Positions 47,025-59,640 of a stretch of DNA of 64,000 nucleotides are shown here, piece by piece. Source of the stretch: Spirodela intermedia (Eukaryota > Streptophyta > Magnoliopsida > Alismatales > Araceae); the NCBI GenBank assembly GCA_902729315.2, contig LR746265.1, positions 441,501-505,500 of the forward strand, written 5' to 3'. The notes under the pieces are model-generated. The model was given only the letters and a program-made list of their open reading frames with translations, did no database searches and had not been told where the DNA came from. The stretch's first letter is position 1, and each line of letters starts with the position of its first letter. The translations under genes were made by a program, and so were the position numbers.

Positions 47025-48720
47025 TACAGTGTAGAAGCCCATCCAATCCAGACCGTCTGTCCTGCGTGTGCTCAACTTTTCAGCTGTTTGATGGGTGCTC
47101 TCTTTTCTAATATTTCCATAAAAGCCCTAGCTTGTTATCATCCGAAGTTCTATAACTTCAATTTATTATAATCACACGTTATTTTGTATACCTTAGGGCA
47201 TATTCTAAAGGGAGATGTGAAATTTAATGAAAATATCCCTATAATTTTAAATTTTAGTATACTGCCCTGAGTCTAGAGAGAGAGAGAGAGAGAGAGTAGA
47301 ACGCGTGATCCTGCTGACCTTCATAATAAACTGTTTGGCCAAGATCTCTTGCATTTCATGTCACCGTCATCAGCTTCGTCCCTAATCAATTTCAATTAAA
47401 AATAAAAGACCTTATCTGCAATAAAATACTATTTATATTATTATTTATTATTAAAATATATTCTCACCGAATGAATAATTACCTTCTAAGCCCCGCCAAA
47501 TGCCATTTTATATTTTGGAAATGTTTTTATACTCACGTCACCATCGTACTCTCTCCTTGTCAAAGTCGATCTCCCCTTGAAACCCATATTCTACTGGCCC
47601 CCACATGTCGGTAATCGTCCCTGTAGGGGATGCAAGAGGCTAGCCACGTGGCTGATTGATAGATGGCCACATGGCAAAAGTTAATATTTTCCAAGTTTTG
47701 ACCAGTTGCAACCAAAAACTTGACTGTGTCCGCAATAAAAGTTGGTAAAGATTTTGTTGACGGTGAAGACACGTGTGTGTTGACAAATTTAAGAGGTCAC
47801 GATAGCCGGCCAAAACATGCCACATCATCGCCTCGTTGAAGAGACCAGCAACGCTCGATCTCGCTTTTGACTGCCGAGTCACGTGGCGAGCCGAGAAAGG
47901 AAGGGCAGTCAACGCTGGTGGCCGCTAGACCTCCATCTGTGTGGGTAGGTCGTCAACGGGGGCGGCCCTTCTTATCGGATCCAGGTCAGGCTTACCCGGA
48001 CCGAGATGCCTCCGAACCGTCGTCCCTCGTGTTAACTCGTTCGTACGTCTATGACGTCATCATCAGCCGCGCGTTGGGTCCGCTTCTTTGATACGAGGGG
48101 CGTCGTTTGAAGTACTCTGTATGCAAGTCTCTGATTCGACGCACATGATGGGTGCAGGTCGCTATGCACAAAACTGCCAAAAGGTAATGGGTAATTCTGC
48201 CGCCTCTCCCTCTCTCTCTCTCTCTCTCTCTCTGTCTGTGAAACGTACACATAAATGGCGGTTTGACTGCTCCTACGGCCACAGGGTAGAGAGAGAGAGG
48301 AGTGACGAGAGATCTAGAGGTCGACAACGGGACTCGTCCCGGTGTGACAGGGTTTCATGTCGGAGCAGGTTGCTCGCCGACAGTATCCGTGCTCTCGGGG
48401 ATGTTCAATTGGTTGTCTGGGGCCTTCCTAGGCTGTCGTGGGAGGCGTTGCCAGGCGAATCCTGTGATTTCATTGATTGCCTTTGCTAGAGGAGGGCTGC
48501 GCTGGTCGGTCGTTTCGGCACTCGTAGGAACTGCGATGACTTGCTGGATTGAAGAGTCCATTTGATGATTATTCGGTGGAGGATTCTTCACGGTGTCTGA
48601 TAGAAGATACGTTTGAAAATTCTCGCTTGCGCGGCCGAGATCGGAGTCCAACCGATTGTATTATTTAAGTAGTCAGGGAGCTTGTTTCTCTTCTGACCGA
48701 GGAGGCATTGACGAAGAGAG
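46926..48720. other. Divergent intergenic region between mS34 and the glucosylceramidase gene
   Basis: Holds both promoters. (GA)n runs at about 46992-47021 and 47275-47296, (CT)n about 48205-48233. 47300-47560 is AT-rich. 47900-48660 is moderately GC-rich with open frames on both strands that I do not recognise. The leader of the glucosylceramidase gene probably begins near 48640. Confidence 0.45.
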
Positions 48721-51700
48721 ATGGTGAGCGGGCAGCTCTTCCACTTCAGGAAGCACTCATGGCCACCGGATGAGTACGTAACCCGGGCGACGTTGCAATT
48801 GGTGAGCTCCTTTTCTCTTGTTAGTGCCCTCTGGGACTTGTTCGTTGTGTTTGTGAAACTAGATGAGCATGATTATTCTGTTTTACCGTCAATCTACCTG
48901 CTTTCTTTTCTTTGGGTGATGAGAATGTAGAACGAATATTGGACACATAAGGTCCATCGCCTCTGTAGACTGTAATTTTTCTTCCCCGGGAGTTTATTAC
49001 CGTCCTGATCCCCTCCTGGAGTCTAGTGCCGTACATTCGAGAAACTCCAGCAGGCGTGAATCTTTGTAGGTGTTCTCCGTCAAACTAGTTTCCTTTTTTT
49101 ATCCTTTTAGGTGTTCTCGTTCTGCTAATTCTCAAGTTTAGTTTCAATGTGAAACTTACATTCATTTTCTGCACACGGTTTACTCCCATTTATATCAAAT
49201 GAAAAATAATTGTTCAATGAATTATCCTGTCGGATAAAATCTTCCCATCACGACTCTCCTCATGAATTGTTGGATACCTGAATGAACATGTGGTTGCCTT
49301 CTCGACTCTATTCACATACACCTTCAGTAATCTATCTGATGCCATTTAATTTTACTCTATCACAGTTGGACTTTGATGGTGGTGCTCCACCAGAACAGGC
49401 ATGGAGAAGGCGCTTGAACAGCCATGCTAATTTATTGAAAGAATTCAGTGTAACATTTATGGAGGCTATTAGAATGGTACGTCAATCATTAGACATCTAG
49501 CGCAGTGGATGTTTGATGGAGAAAAATTACATTCACACGTGTCTCTTGATATTTATTGATTGACTGACATTTGTTGGTCTTGTTTCTAAGATTCGGCTTG
49601 GAGTCCGTTTGTGGTCATATGTTCGGGAAGAAGCTTCTCATGGACGGGTATTTTTTCAATATTAATCTCTGTAATTTTATTTTTCTTTTGAAATGTTTTT
49701 GTCTGACCTTTCATTTAGCGCTCAATTGTTCCCTTTACGAGGTCATAGAGTGGTTTTTTATTTTTTATTTTGTATATTTTTGCAGAAAGCACCCATTGAT
49801 CCCTTCACTCGGGAAAAATGTAGGCCCTCTGCTTCTCACGGTGTTCCACTGGGAGGGATGGGGTATGTTGTCCCGTTGCTATTCCATGTCAAAGGGGTTC
49901 GTTAATTTTTTTTGTTTTTAATGAGATTCAAATGGTCTATTCTCAGAAGTGGCAGCATATCCAGAGGTTTCAGAGGTGAATTTAAGCACTGGCAAATTAT
50001 CCCAAACTCATGCGAAGCATCACCTCTCATGACAAATCAGTTCTCTGTAACTATCTGCTCTTTTAGTCGTCTTTTATTTATTTTTTTCTATCCATGGATC
50101 TCGTATTTTACACAAACATGCAGTAAACAGGAAAAATCTGTATGGTATCTTTAGATGTGATTGGATATCTTCTGCCAACTTTAAAAACTGCAATCCTATT
50201 TTCAGAAGAGTTGGAAATGATTGTCTGGTCCGTTTTGTAGGTTATCACCAAAAGAGGAAAAATTAAATTTTTTATTTACCCCACGGTCAAGACAGTTGAT
50301 TACTGCTAGATATTGTTCATTGATGTACTAGTATTAAGGAGAATCAGATGTGTATGTATATCACTTGACAGTGGCTGCCAAAAGGAGGTATCGGGATGCA
50401 GGATCTCATATGACAGAAAGAAATGTTCAGTGGCTATATCATCGAATTTAGTGATTGCATGAATAAGTGCTAAATATCCTTTCTGAGAATAGAACTAATA
50501 TAACTAAAGAAGATGCCACAAATATTCAAACTGAACATGAAATTTCAAATATTTGTGTATTTTTGTATTCGTTAATTCATTAATATCCCAGTCTCAGTCT
50601 TGTGACTTGACCTTGTTACCCATGTGCTAATGCAGATATTTATAAACAGGGACGGAGGACAAAAGAAATTCTCTTCAGTTTTATCCCCTGGGCACCATGA
50701 AGGATTGGGGTGTGCTATTCTTCTAATGATGTCATCTTTACTTTTGATTACTCTGTCTTCTTTTTCTCGTTTTACTAGGAATCACTATATATTCTTTTTC
50801 TCTTATAATGTTTAAATACGAGTTTTTTATGGGATATTAGTCAAACACTTTTTTGGAGATGAGAAGCTTTAAAAACTCTATGGTCCAGTTTTGCTATCTG
50901 AAATAGATTAGAACTGTCTAGGGTTGTCCAGCTCTGAAGGTTTGGAATCCGAACCCGTATGACATGCAGAACCGGATAGATGTGAGACAACCAATAGGAA
51001 TTCGTCTGCTTACACTAATGAAATCGGCCGTATATATCCTATTCCTTGACATGCCAGCTAATAGTTTTCGAAAACATTAGTGTTTTTTAAAACCCATTGA
51101 AAGGGACCTGTCCGAATTTAATAGGGTAATATAAAGGATAAAAATAGTAATAAAACCTCGTTCGAGAATCTCCTCCCTTCTTCCACTCCGTCCCGAAGAG
51201 TAACTAACACCAATGCAGTCACGTTTTCATGTTCCAATTGAACATTTTCCATTTTTGATTATGATCAAAGGAGAAGATTATTTACCAAACATATGCGGAT
51301 CAAATCAGGATCTTATTTAAGGAGAAATGACTATATTTTTGTGCTTTTCGGATTGCCAAGTCCCCTTTATTTGACGATTGAAGATATGTGGCTATGAACT
51401 CCGTGAGGGAATACAGAGGTTTGATTTTGGAGAAGAGAGACTATTATGACTTCTGCTTCGGTGATTGAACGGGTGGGACAGACGTGGCACTTAATATATG
51501 TATTTATTTATTGTATTTATTCTTGTATTAAAGGCTAGGAGTGTTGATGAAAGTTATCATGACCTTGGCATTGCCCGTGAAAAATGTATATACCTTTATT
51601 TGTGTTAAAGTATTGGGTCATCCAACTGAAAATTGATTTTCAGTGAGTGGATAAAGGTAATTTATCGAACCATAGAATTTCTCTACAGATGTGAAACCGT

Positions 51701-54700
51701 TATACATTTTGATTGGAGATTCCACAAGTACACCTCCGTTTTCCTCTTTTTTGTTTCTACGCTGTCTCTGTGGCGTAAATTCTGCTCTTTTTTTTTTCAC
51801 TTTTTTGGCTTCAGAAAATCTCAAGAAGATGACATTTCATCATGGGGCTGGAACCTGAGTGGCCAGCATTCTACATATCATGCTTTGTTTCCAAGGGCCT
51901 GGACGGTTTACGATGGTATTGGTGATATTTCTCTTTTGTGTTTTATTTGCGTTTGGGGAGCCTTTCAGGGTTACTTTCACATTTATGCAGCAACCTGATG
52001 TTCAAAGGACCTCCGCTCTCCTTTTTAATTTCAGGTGAACCAGACCCTGAACTCAAAATTTCATGTCGCCAGATATCACCATTCATTCCACACAACTATC
52101 GAGAGAGTAGTCTTCCCACGTCGGTGTTTGTCTATACGGTATGCATTTCCATCTTGGTCATGTTTTTTGCTCTTGTTGATTTCTCTTCTAATTTCAATGT
52201 GTATTTTTTTTGCTTTTGTTTATTTAAAATTAGATTGTTTTTAATAAGAGTATCATATAGTAGAATTGCATTATGGGCATGCAAAGTTGCTCAAATTATT
52301 TCTGTTGGAGAGCGTTGGTGAGACAAGAGATGAAACCACGACTACAGAGAGGACGAATATCCAACCTGCAAGGCTCATGAACCACGTAAGATATTCGATT
52401 AGAAGCTAACCAAGTGCATGTTACCTGCTAATAAAAGTGCGCCTTTTGGCAGCATTAAAAAGGATTTATTCTTATTTTTTAATAAAAGTAAAGTACCAAG
52501 ATTCAGAGCTATTGGCGTTACTGAAGTCTCATTCCCTTGATTTTTTCTAATGAAAGATTTTATATTTCCTGAACCTTGATGACAACGGATGTCAGTTTGG
52601 TAATGTTAATTGAGTGCAGCAATGATCTCGAATTGAAAATATCTAACCTCGGAGAAACTACCTCTTTACATGATTTACCATTAACGCATTCGAGTGCTAT
52701 TAACTCAAATACATAATAACCGTTAATAAACTCAAGTGCTATTCGCATACATCTTTTTCGTAATTGTAACTTATGACATCGGGAGTATAGAACATTAGAG
52801 GATAAAACGCTTCAAGCAACCTTCGGAGATGAAGGTGTAAACATTATATTATAATTTCATTCTTTTCTTGTGGCGTAGCATATATTTTCTGCGGGGTAGG
52901 GGAGGGAAGAAAGAGAGTTTTTTTTTTTTTCTGAGAAGGGCCCAATGGAAAAAAGGCGCTGGTCTCTATAGATTTTATTTATTTTGACAGGCTATCTTAT
53001 GTTGAAAGAATGAAGGGTAACGTGTAGAGGGACAATAAATTTCTGTGTTTTCAAGTAGAAATAGCAATCCAGACACAAAAACGAGAACTAAATTCTCGAA
53101 AAATAGCCAGACTCCGGGAACAAAATTGAATTTAAATCATTTCATATTTTTTTATTTTTGTTGATCTAGAGTTTTCTTATCTATTATGCGCGATCTTACC
53201 TATTCTCCATTGAAACTTTATAATTATACCTTTCCTTTTTATCAACTGTAGTTAGTGAATACTGGAAAAGAAAGGGCAAAAGTCAGCTTGCTTTTGACTT
53301 GGGCTGTAAGTCCTCTCATTCTCCCCACCATAATTTTAGCCAAATTCTGGCGGTAGATCGATCAGTATTTTTTTATATTATTGATCAGAGCTTTGTTTTA
53401 CAGAATTCCATTGGAGGAGTCTCGCACTTATCAGGCAACCACTCCAATGAACCATTCAGGTGAGTAAGCACAAGGCCAACATTTTCTTCAAATGTAAATA
53501 TTTATTTTTAACTCCAATGTTACCGATTGATGATTGCATGAGTTTTATTCTTTGATCTTTTGGCAGGGGAGAAGATGGAGTTGCCGGCGTCCTTCTACAT
53601 CACAAGCAAGTCTTTGCTAGTCCTTGATCTATATTTACGATTTCATTTGGGCCATTCAATGTGATCATGGAAACATCAGCACAGTGACACTCAAGTCAGT
53701 GTCTTCCAAATACACGTAGTCAGCTGCTTATTCGTTTATTTGTAAATATTTTTCATCACACAGAATGATTTTCTTTATGCCATTGCGTCATTCATGATCT
53801 TCGCTATTTTTCTATCTTTCCCAGTTTTTGGAAAAGGTTATCTGATACTTTTTATTCCTGCTGCTGTGAAATTGCGTGGAAAAATTATTCCTAATTGGTG
53901 TGAAAATGATGCAGGACTGCAAAAGATAATCCGCCCGTCACGTTTGCTATTGCCGCATGCGAAACTCAAAATGTCAGTGTGACAGTTTTGCCATCTTTCG
54001 GACTATCTAAGGAAAATTGTATCACAGCCAGGGACATGTGGGCCACGATGGTGGAGGTGATATTTCTAGATGTCAACGATTTGTTTTCTATCATTATTCA
54101 GCCCTTTTGCTGCTTATTTTTCTCTGTTTCTCTGAAATTTGGATCACGAGAATATGCTCATGATTCCTCCGTCTTGGTTTGTCTGCATTATATGCCACTT
54201 TGTTCATGATATTTTCCAGCAGCAGTATGTGGTACCGGATATGTATCGGTCCTTTTTCAGACGACTGTGAGCACTTTCAGACAGATATTAATGGGAGATA
54301 TAATTTGACCTTTAACTGGAAGTCAAATTAACAGATGGATTTTCCAACTACATTTGTGTCTAGTAGATGAGAATTGTTTTCATCATCATCTTAATTAGTA
54401 GAAATGGAATTTTTTATTTTTTCTCCAGAAATATTTTCTCTCAGGTGCAAAAAAGGAAGTAGCATTGTCTAACATTAAATGTATAAACCAATCACTCTTT
54501 TTAATTTTCTGGGACCTGTTATTCATTCCTGAACAAGTTCTTGTTTTCGTGATGCTCGCTCCATTGTGATGGGAATGATCGTTTTGCGCGTCCACGCATC
54601 CAGAATGGGCATTTCGATCAAGACAATTTTTCTGCCGGCCATAGCATGCCATCCTCGCCCGGAGACACACTCTGTGCCGCAGTCTCAGCTTCTACCTGGG

Positions 54701-54836
54701 TCGAACCTCATGGAAAATGTACAGTTGCATTTGCTCTGGCATGGGCGTCCCCTAAAGTGAAGTTCAAGAAGGGATGCACTTATAACAGGTGATTTTTTTT
54801 CTTCCATCTGCATTTTATCCGTCGTTATTTTTCTGA

Positions 54837-54881
<45 letters not shown>

Positions 54882-57530
54882 GCACTGTGCCTCGATCCTC
54901 GGGTAATGTTTTCCTGGATGCTGCTAGACTAGTTTAGTAAGAGGAATTTGTTGCCCCCGCACAGCTGGCACTCGTGTACCTATCCTGCTTAGCTTCTGCT
55001 TCTTCAGGCCCACATCTTTTATAGGGAAAAACTAGAATGGAGCTGCCAGACCTCACCACAGATGCCGATGTCACCTTGTTAGGAGCGACCTGAGTGCTAT
55101 TCCCAGTTAGCTTCTTTCTATTGAGGTCTTACTGTTTATAGAGCACGCAGAAGCAATTCTTACCCCATCTCTTACTCTGAATCCGACGCCTCTCCAATGG
55201 ATCCAGGAGGTACACGAAATTTTATGGGACCTCTAAGAACTCGGCGGCCGCCCTCGCACATCATGCTTTGATGAGTACGTATCCTTCCACTCGCAATTGT
55301 TTCTTTCAGTAAGGATCAAAACGGCAGCGATGCTGTTCCTGAGATGATGGCTGCAGATTAATTTTAATTTGTTTCCTGACCAAGAACATTTGATGCCATC
55401 TAAAATTCTCAGGTTATAAATGGTGGGAAGAAGAGATCGAGAAATGGCAGAAGCCCATCCTCAGCGATGAAAGGCTCCCGGAATGGTAAAGTTTGGAACC
55501 TCCTCCCCGTATTGGCCCACGCTTTATAGATTTTAAGGCTAGAAGCATGAACAGATGCAACATCAGTGTAGAAACTGTGGTTTTCTCTCGGGGCTGGGCT
55601 CTTCCTGTGCTCCATGTCAATATAATTTTTTTTTCCAATAACAACAGGTACAAATTCACTTTGTTTAATGAGCTCTATTTTCTGGTCGCCGGAGGAACTC
55701 TTTGGACGGGTAACTACGACTTTGATCCCGGCGTCAAATTTGGCTGCTTTTTTCTCTCTCTGAAGGTAGAAAGAAGAGAGAGGCGAGTAGAAGGACTTCT
55801 GACAAGCAGCTTTGCTCCTTTCGTTCACTTGTCCGATGCAGACGGAGAGTCTCCATCCAGCGATGATAACCCACCGGAAGAGAAGCCGAGCTCCGGCAGC
55901 AAGCACAACCGCAAATCCGCGAAAACCTCGATATCCTCCAAGAGCAGTAAGAGGGGAGTACCCGCGGAGTTGACCCCCGCCGCCGCCGCCGGCGTTGACC
56001 CAGAAGCTGCAGAGGAAAGCGTCGACTCAGACCTGATGAACTCTTGGAGCTTCGCGAGGCCCACCGCCGAGGGCGACGACGTGGGGAGGTTCCTGTACCT
56101 GGAGGGCACGGAGTACGTGATGTGGTGCACCTACGACGTTCACTTCTACGCCTCCTTCGCCCTCCTGGACCTCTTCCCGAAGATCGAACTGAGCATCCAG
56201 CGGGACTTCGCCCGCGCCGTGCTCTGCGAGGACCGGCGGCGGGTGAAGTTCCTCGCCGACGGCAACTCCGGCATGCGCAAGGTCCGCGGTGCCGTCCCCC
56301 ACGACCTGGGCATGCACGACCCATGGCACGAGATGAACGCCTACAACATCCACGACACCAGCCGCTGGAAGGACCTCAACCCCAAGTTCGTGTTGCAGGT
56401 CTACAGGGACTTCGCTGCCACTGGCGACGACACCTTCGGCAGGGAGGTGTGGCCGGCGGTCACCGCCGCCATGGATTACATGGATCAGTTCGACCGTGAC
56501 GGCGACGGTCTCATCGAGAACGACGGCTTCCCGGACCAGACCTACGACGCCTGGACGGTCCACGGCGTCAGCGCGTACTGCGGCTGCCTCTGGCTCGCCG
56601 CCCTGCAGGCGGCCGTGGCGATGGCGCTCCGCCTCGGCGACCACCCCTTCGCCGACAAGTGCAGGAGCAAGCTCCTCATGGCGAAGCCCAGCTTCGAGGA
56701 AAAGGTTTGGAACGGCTCCTACTTCAACTACGACAGCGGGTCGTACGGCAACAGCAGGTCCATTCAGGCCGACCAGCTCGCCGGGCAGTGGTACACCGCC
56801 GCCGCCGGGCTGCCGCCGCTCTTCGACGAGGCCAAGATCAGGAGCACGCTGCAGAAGATCTTCGACTTCAACGTGATGAAGGTGGGCGGCGGCCGCATGG
56901 GCGCCGTCAACGGGATGACCCCAAGCGGCAAGGTGGATGAATCCTGCATGCAGTCGCGCGAGATATGGACCGGTGTCACCTACGGCGTCGCCGCCACCAT
57001 GCTCCACGCCGGCATGCACCACCAGGCCTTCTCCACCGCCGAGGGCATCTTCACCGCCGGCTGGTCTGAAGAAGGCTTCGGGTGCGCCTCCTCCCTATAT
57101 TTTCCCCGATTTATTCATTAATTTCCCCGGCCGGTTCCTTTTTCTAGGGGAGATGATTGAGGATATTGTTGCTCCGACCTTCATTCATGCTCTTTTTCTT
57201 CTTCTTTTTTACGCTGTGATGACGACGGCGATGATGATGATGATGATGACGATGATGACATCGTGCAGGTACTGGTTCCAGACGCCGGAGGCGTGGACGG
57301 TGGACGGTCACTACCGGTCTCTGATTTACATGCGGCCGCTGGCGATCTGGGGGATGCAATGGGCGTTGACTCCGAGCCGGGCCATCCTCGAGGCCCCGAA
57401 GACCAACATGATGGACAGGATTTACACCTCCCCCGCTGACCTCCGCGCCAAGAACGAGGCCAGCGTGAGGAAGATCGGCGGCAGCAGGAGCACCTGCTGC
57501 GGCCACTCCGTCTTCCACTGTGAATGTTAG
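48721..57530 (+). CDS. Non-lysosomal glucosylceramidase (GBA2 type, GH116)
   Basis: Eighteen exons: 48721-48801, 49366-49476, 49591-49647, 49786-49862, 49947-50046, 50636-50709, 51815-51915, 52035-52138, 53252-53305, 53404-53459, 53567-53605, 53915-54056, 54604-54788, 55207-55274, 55413-55485, 55648-55709, 55842-57081, 57269-57530. They total 2886 nt, or 961 residues, normal for plant GBA2. The enzyme hydrolyses glucosylceramide at cytosolic membrane faces. Seen: RKHSWPP near the start, [78 protein letters not shown], and the catalytic domain [21 protein letters not shown]552 in LEGTEY is the inferred nucleophile, and an Asp in FPDQTYDAW the likely acid/base. Also [56 protein letters not shown]. 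Intron 11 is GC-AG. Exon 17 (1240 nt) is far more GC-rich than exons 1-16. Confidence 0.96.
54840..54875. repeat. (TA)n microsatellite in a glucosylceramidase intron
   Basis: TA run of about 35 bases, 50 nt after the exon 13 donor. Confidence 0.9.
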
Positions 57531-58845
57531 ACGACGCCCGCCGCCATGCACGAAGGTGAATCCATGATTTTCTTCCCGGGAGAGGTCAACGACAACAGTC
57601 CACGGATCTTGTAGAGGGATAGGAATCTAGGACGACCAACGGTCTCTCTTCGCTACCATCACTACACCATTATCCTTCTGTTCTTCGTCCTGTCACAGGG
57701 CAGTGTAGATTCACTTATAAATCCGATATTATGGAGATGGACACGTTATATGGCTGAACTTTGTATTGAATCACGGAGGTGAAAAGTCAACGAGATCTAC
57801 TTCAAGGTTAAGAGATTTCGACCCCTCATAACGCGACCCATTGAAGTTCTCGGCTGGAAAGTCAACCCTTGCTAAACGTGATTCTTGGCCAAGGATTTTA
57901 AATTGGGATTAAATGGGAGCCGCGCGTACGCAGGCCCCCTCTGGCACAAATTATGACGTCCACTCTCCCACTTGGGGAGATGGTAGGCGGGCGCTCCCCC
58001 AGAGTGCAATGGGGGCCGCCAACCTAGGCTATGGGCCGTCTTGATCACCCATGAACCCCGTCCAGGTAAGTATGATCTAATTGACGGAGGTTATTCTTAG
58101 TTATAGACGTCGACTTTTATTTATGGGTCTAATTTCCAATGTGGGACTAAAAAATTAGCGTGGCCCATCATGCGGTCGTGGAGAGTTGCGCGTATAATGC
58201 AAAAGGGACGGTCGAGATCCGCCTGGTTAATCTCGAACCGAATATGCTCGGTCGAGATGATCCTAGTTTTTTTATTGATGGCTGTATATATTTTTAATTT
58301 ATTTCTAGCTTATTTTATTGTTAGTTTTTATAAATTGTTTGGACTAAAAATAAGACGGTCCCCCCCCCCCCCCATTTTCCTTGGCCTTTTTAGCCCTCAC
58401 GTAGAATTATTTCAACCCAGTCCTCGGTCCAAAAAGAGTTTTCTTCCCTGACCTCCAATGGATGAATATTCTTGAAATATCTTTTCTCAATATTATAATG
58501 AATAATTCGAAAATTAAAATAATAAATTATTCTCCCTTCTTGTGTCGATGAACTGGGCACTCAACAAGTAGCCTTTTTACTCAATAATTTTATTTTCTTT
58601 GTGGTTGAGCGGGTTTCGGTCCCTTAAAAACCACTTTGTGAAAATTAGGAATATATCCCGTATCTCTTCACTTGTTTCCATAGGTCCCTATAAATAGCAG
58701 CTCAAGCCGGGCAAAGCTTGAGGGGCATTGTGAAAAGGGGGAGGATTTATAAACTAATTTGGGATATAGCCAAAGAGAAATTGTGAAATTAATATTAGTT
58801 GAGGAAGACTTCCTGCTGATTTCTTTGGCAGCTTACTATACTTGT
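57531..58845. other. Intergenic between glucosylceramidase gene and 5S-derived element
   Basis: 3' UTR of the glucosylceramidase gene, then AT-rich DNA with a C run at about 58360-58373. The 58650-58840 part has a TATA-like CCTATAAATAGC and could belong to the LTR or body of the 5S-derived element, but I could not define its termini. Confidence 0.4.
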
Positions 58846-58987
58846 CACCGGATCCCGTAAAAACTCCGGAGTTAAGCGTGCTCAGGTGGGAGCAGTCCCC
58901 GGATGGGTGACCTCCCTGGGAAGTCCCCCGGTACGTGCGCCGCTGCATTATCGTGTCGGGATGGGTGACCTCCCGAAAAGTTCGGCC
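58846..58987 (+). mobile_element. 5S rRNA-derived sequence (5' truncated copy plus a second box C fragment), probable Cassandra-type LTR or 5S-headed SINE
   Basis: 58846-58950 matches plant 5S rRNA from about nucleotide 30 to its 3' end: CACCGGATCCCGT, ACTCCGGAGTTAAGCGTGCT (box A region) and GGATGGGTGACCTCCCTGGG (box C). It carries many substitutions and lacks the 5' part, so it is not a functional 5S gene. A second partial block at about 58955-58987 repeats GGGATGGGTGACCTCCCGAA. An A-rich tail follows at 59001-59040. Plant Cassandra TRIM retrotransposons carry 5S domains in their LTRs, and 5S-headed SINEs also exist. No target-site duplication was confirmed. Confidence 0.6.
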
Positions 58988-59000
58988 CAAGACAGTTATC

Positions 59001-59040
59001 CCAAAAAAAAAAGAAAAAAAGAAAAAGAAAAGAAAAAGAT
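59001..59040 (+). repeat. A-rich tail next to the 5S-derived sequence
   Basis: Runs of A broken by single G residues, starting 14 nt after the second 5S-like block. It looks like a decayed poly(A) tail of a retroposed element. Confidence 0.5.
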
Positions 59041-59389
59041 GGTAAGTAAAGATATAATTTACTTAAACCATGAATCCAATGGTTCATAGGGATCTAAACA
59101 TAATTAATCATAAAAAATCCAGCAGTGCTAACTTCGGTATGGCAATAATGGTCAAATAAAAAATTAATGTAATGTAGAAATAATTTATAAATTATTTAGG
59201 GACCCGAAAAAAGGCCTATCTATGGACAAAGGGGTTTTTATTTATTTATTTTAAAAAAACGTTAAAATACAACTATCGTATTTATAGGAATGCAGATATT
59301 AAGCAAGCAGCTGGTATTTTTATTCTGTATTAGTTGATAAATTTGTAGTTATTTAGACTGGATTATCATGTTTGTAAAAAGTATTAGGG

Positions 59390-59393
59390 AAAA
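59390..59393 (-). terminator. RNA polymerase III terminator of the tRNA-Phe gene
   Basis: On the minus strand this reads TTTT, about 12 nt beyond the tRNA 3' end, the usual Pol III stop. Confidence 0.6.
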
Positions 59394-59405
59394 TTAAGCG
59401 ACCAG

Positions 59406-59430
59406 TGCGGTGAGCGTGGATCGAACACGC

Positions 59431-59473
<43 letters not shown>

Positions 59474-59478
59474 CCCGC
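59406..59478 (-). tRNA. tRNA-Phe (anticodon GAA)
   Basis: A 73-nt cloverleaf on the minus strand, starting GCGGGGATAGCTCAGTTGGG. The acceptor stem GCGGGGA pairs with the 3' strand near the end ...TCACCGCA (one G-U-type or mismatch position). The D-loop is AGTTGGGA, the anticodon loop CTGAAGA with GAA at 59445-59443, and the T arm holds GTTCGATCC. CCA is not encoded, as expected for nuclear genes, and no intron is present. A TATATA string and CAA motif just upstream (59490-59502), plus a TTTT stop, suggest an active nuclear gene. Confidence 0.95.
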
Positions 59479-59640
59479 TGTCGATAACCGTTGACGATAT
59501 ATAAAAAACATAACAGAACTGAACCAACAGTCACTACACAGCCTTGACGCCGCCCGTGGAACATCTAAATATCAAACTGACCCTAACTACGACCCCTGCA
59601 TGCAGGGACACGGTCCACAGAAAATCTCACCCCAGGGTGA

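Noticed and set aside
56027-57022. 331-residue open frame antisense to glucosylceramidase exon 17
   Set aside because: Same effect of G/C-ending codons on the opposite strand. The sense strand is clearly the GH116 domain.
58846-58950. Functional 5S rRNA gene
   Set aside because: The first ~30 nucleotides are missing and many positions differ, including paired stem positions. The A-rich tail suggests a retroelement copy.
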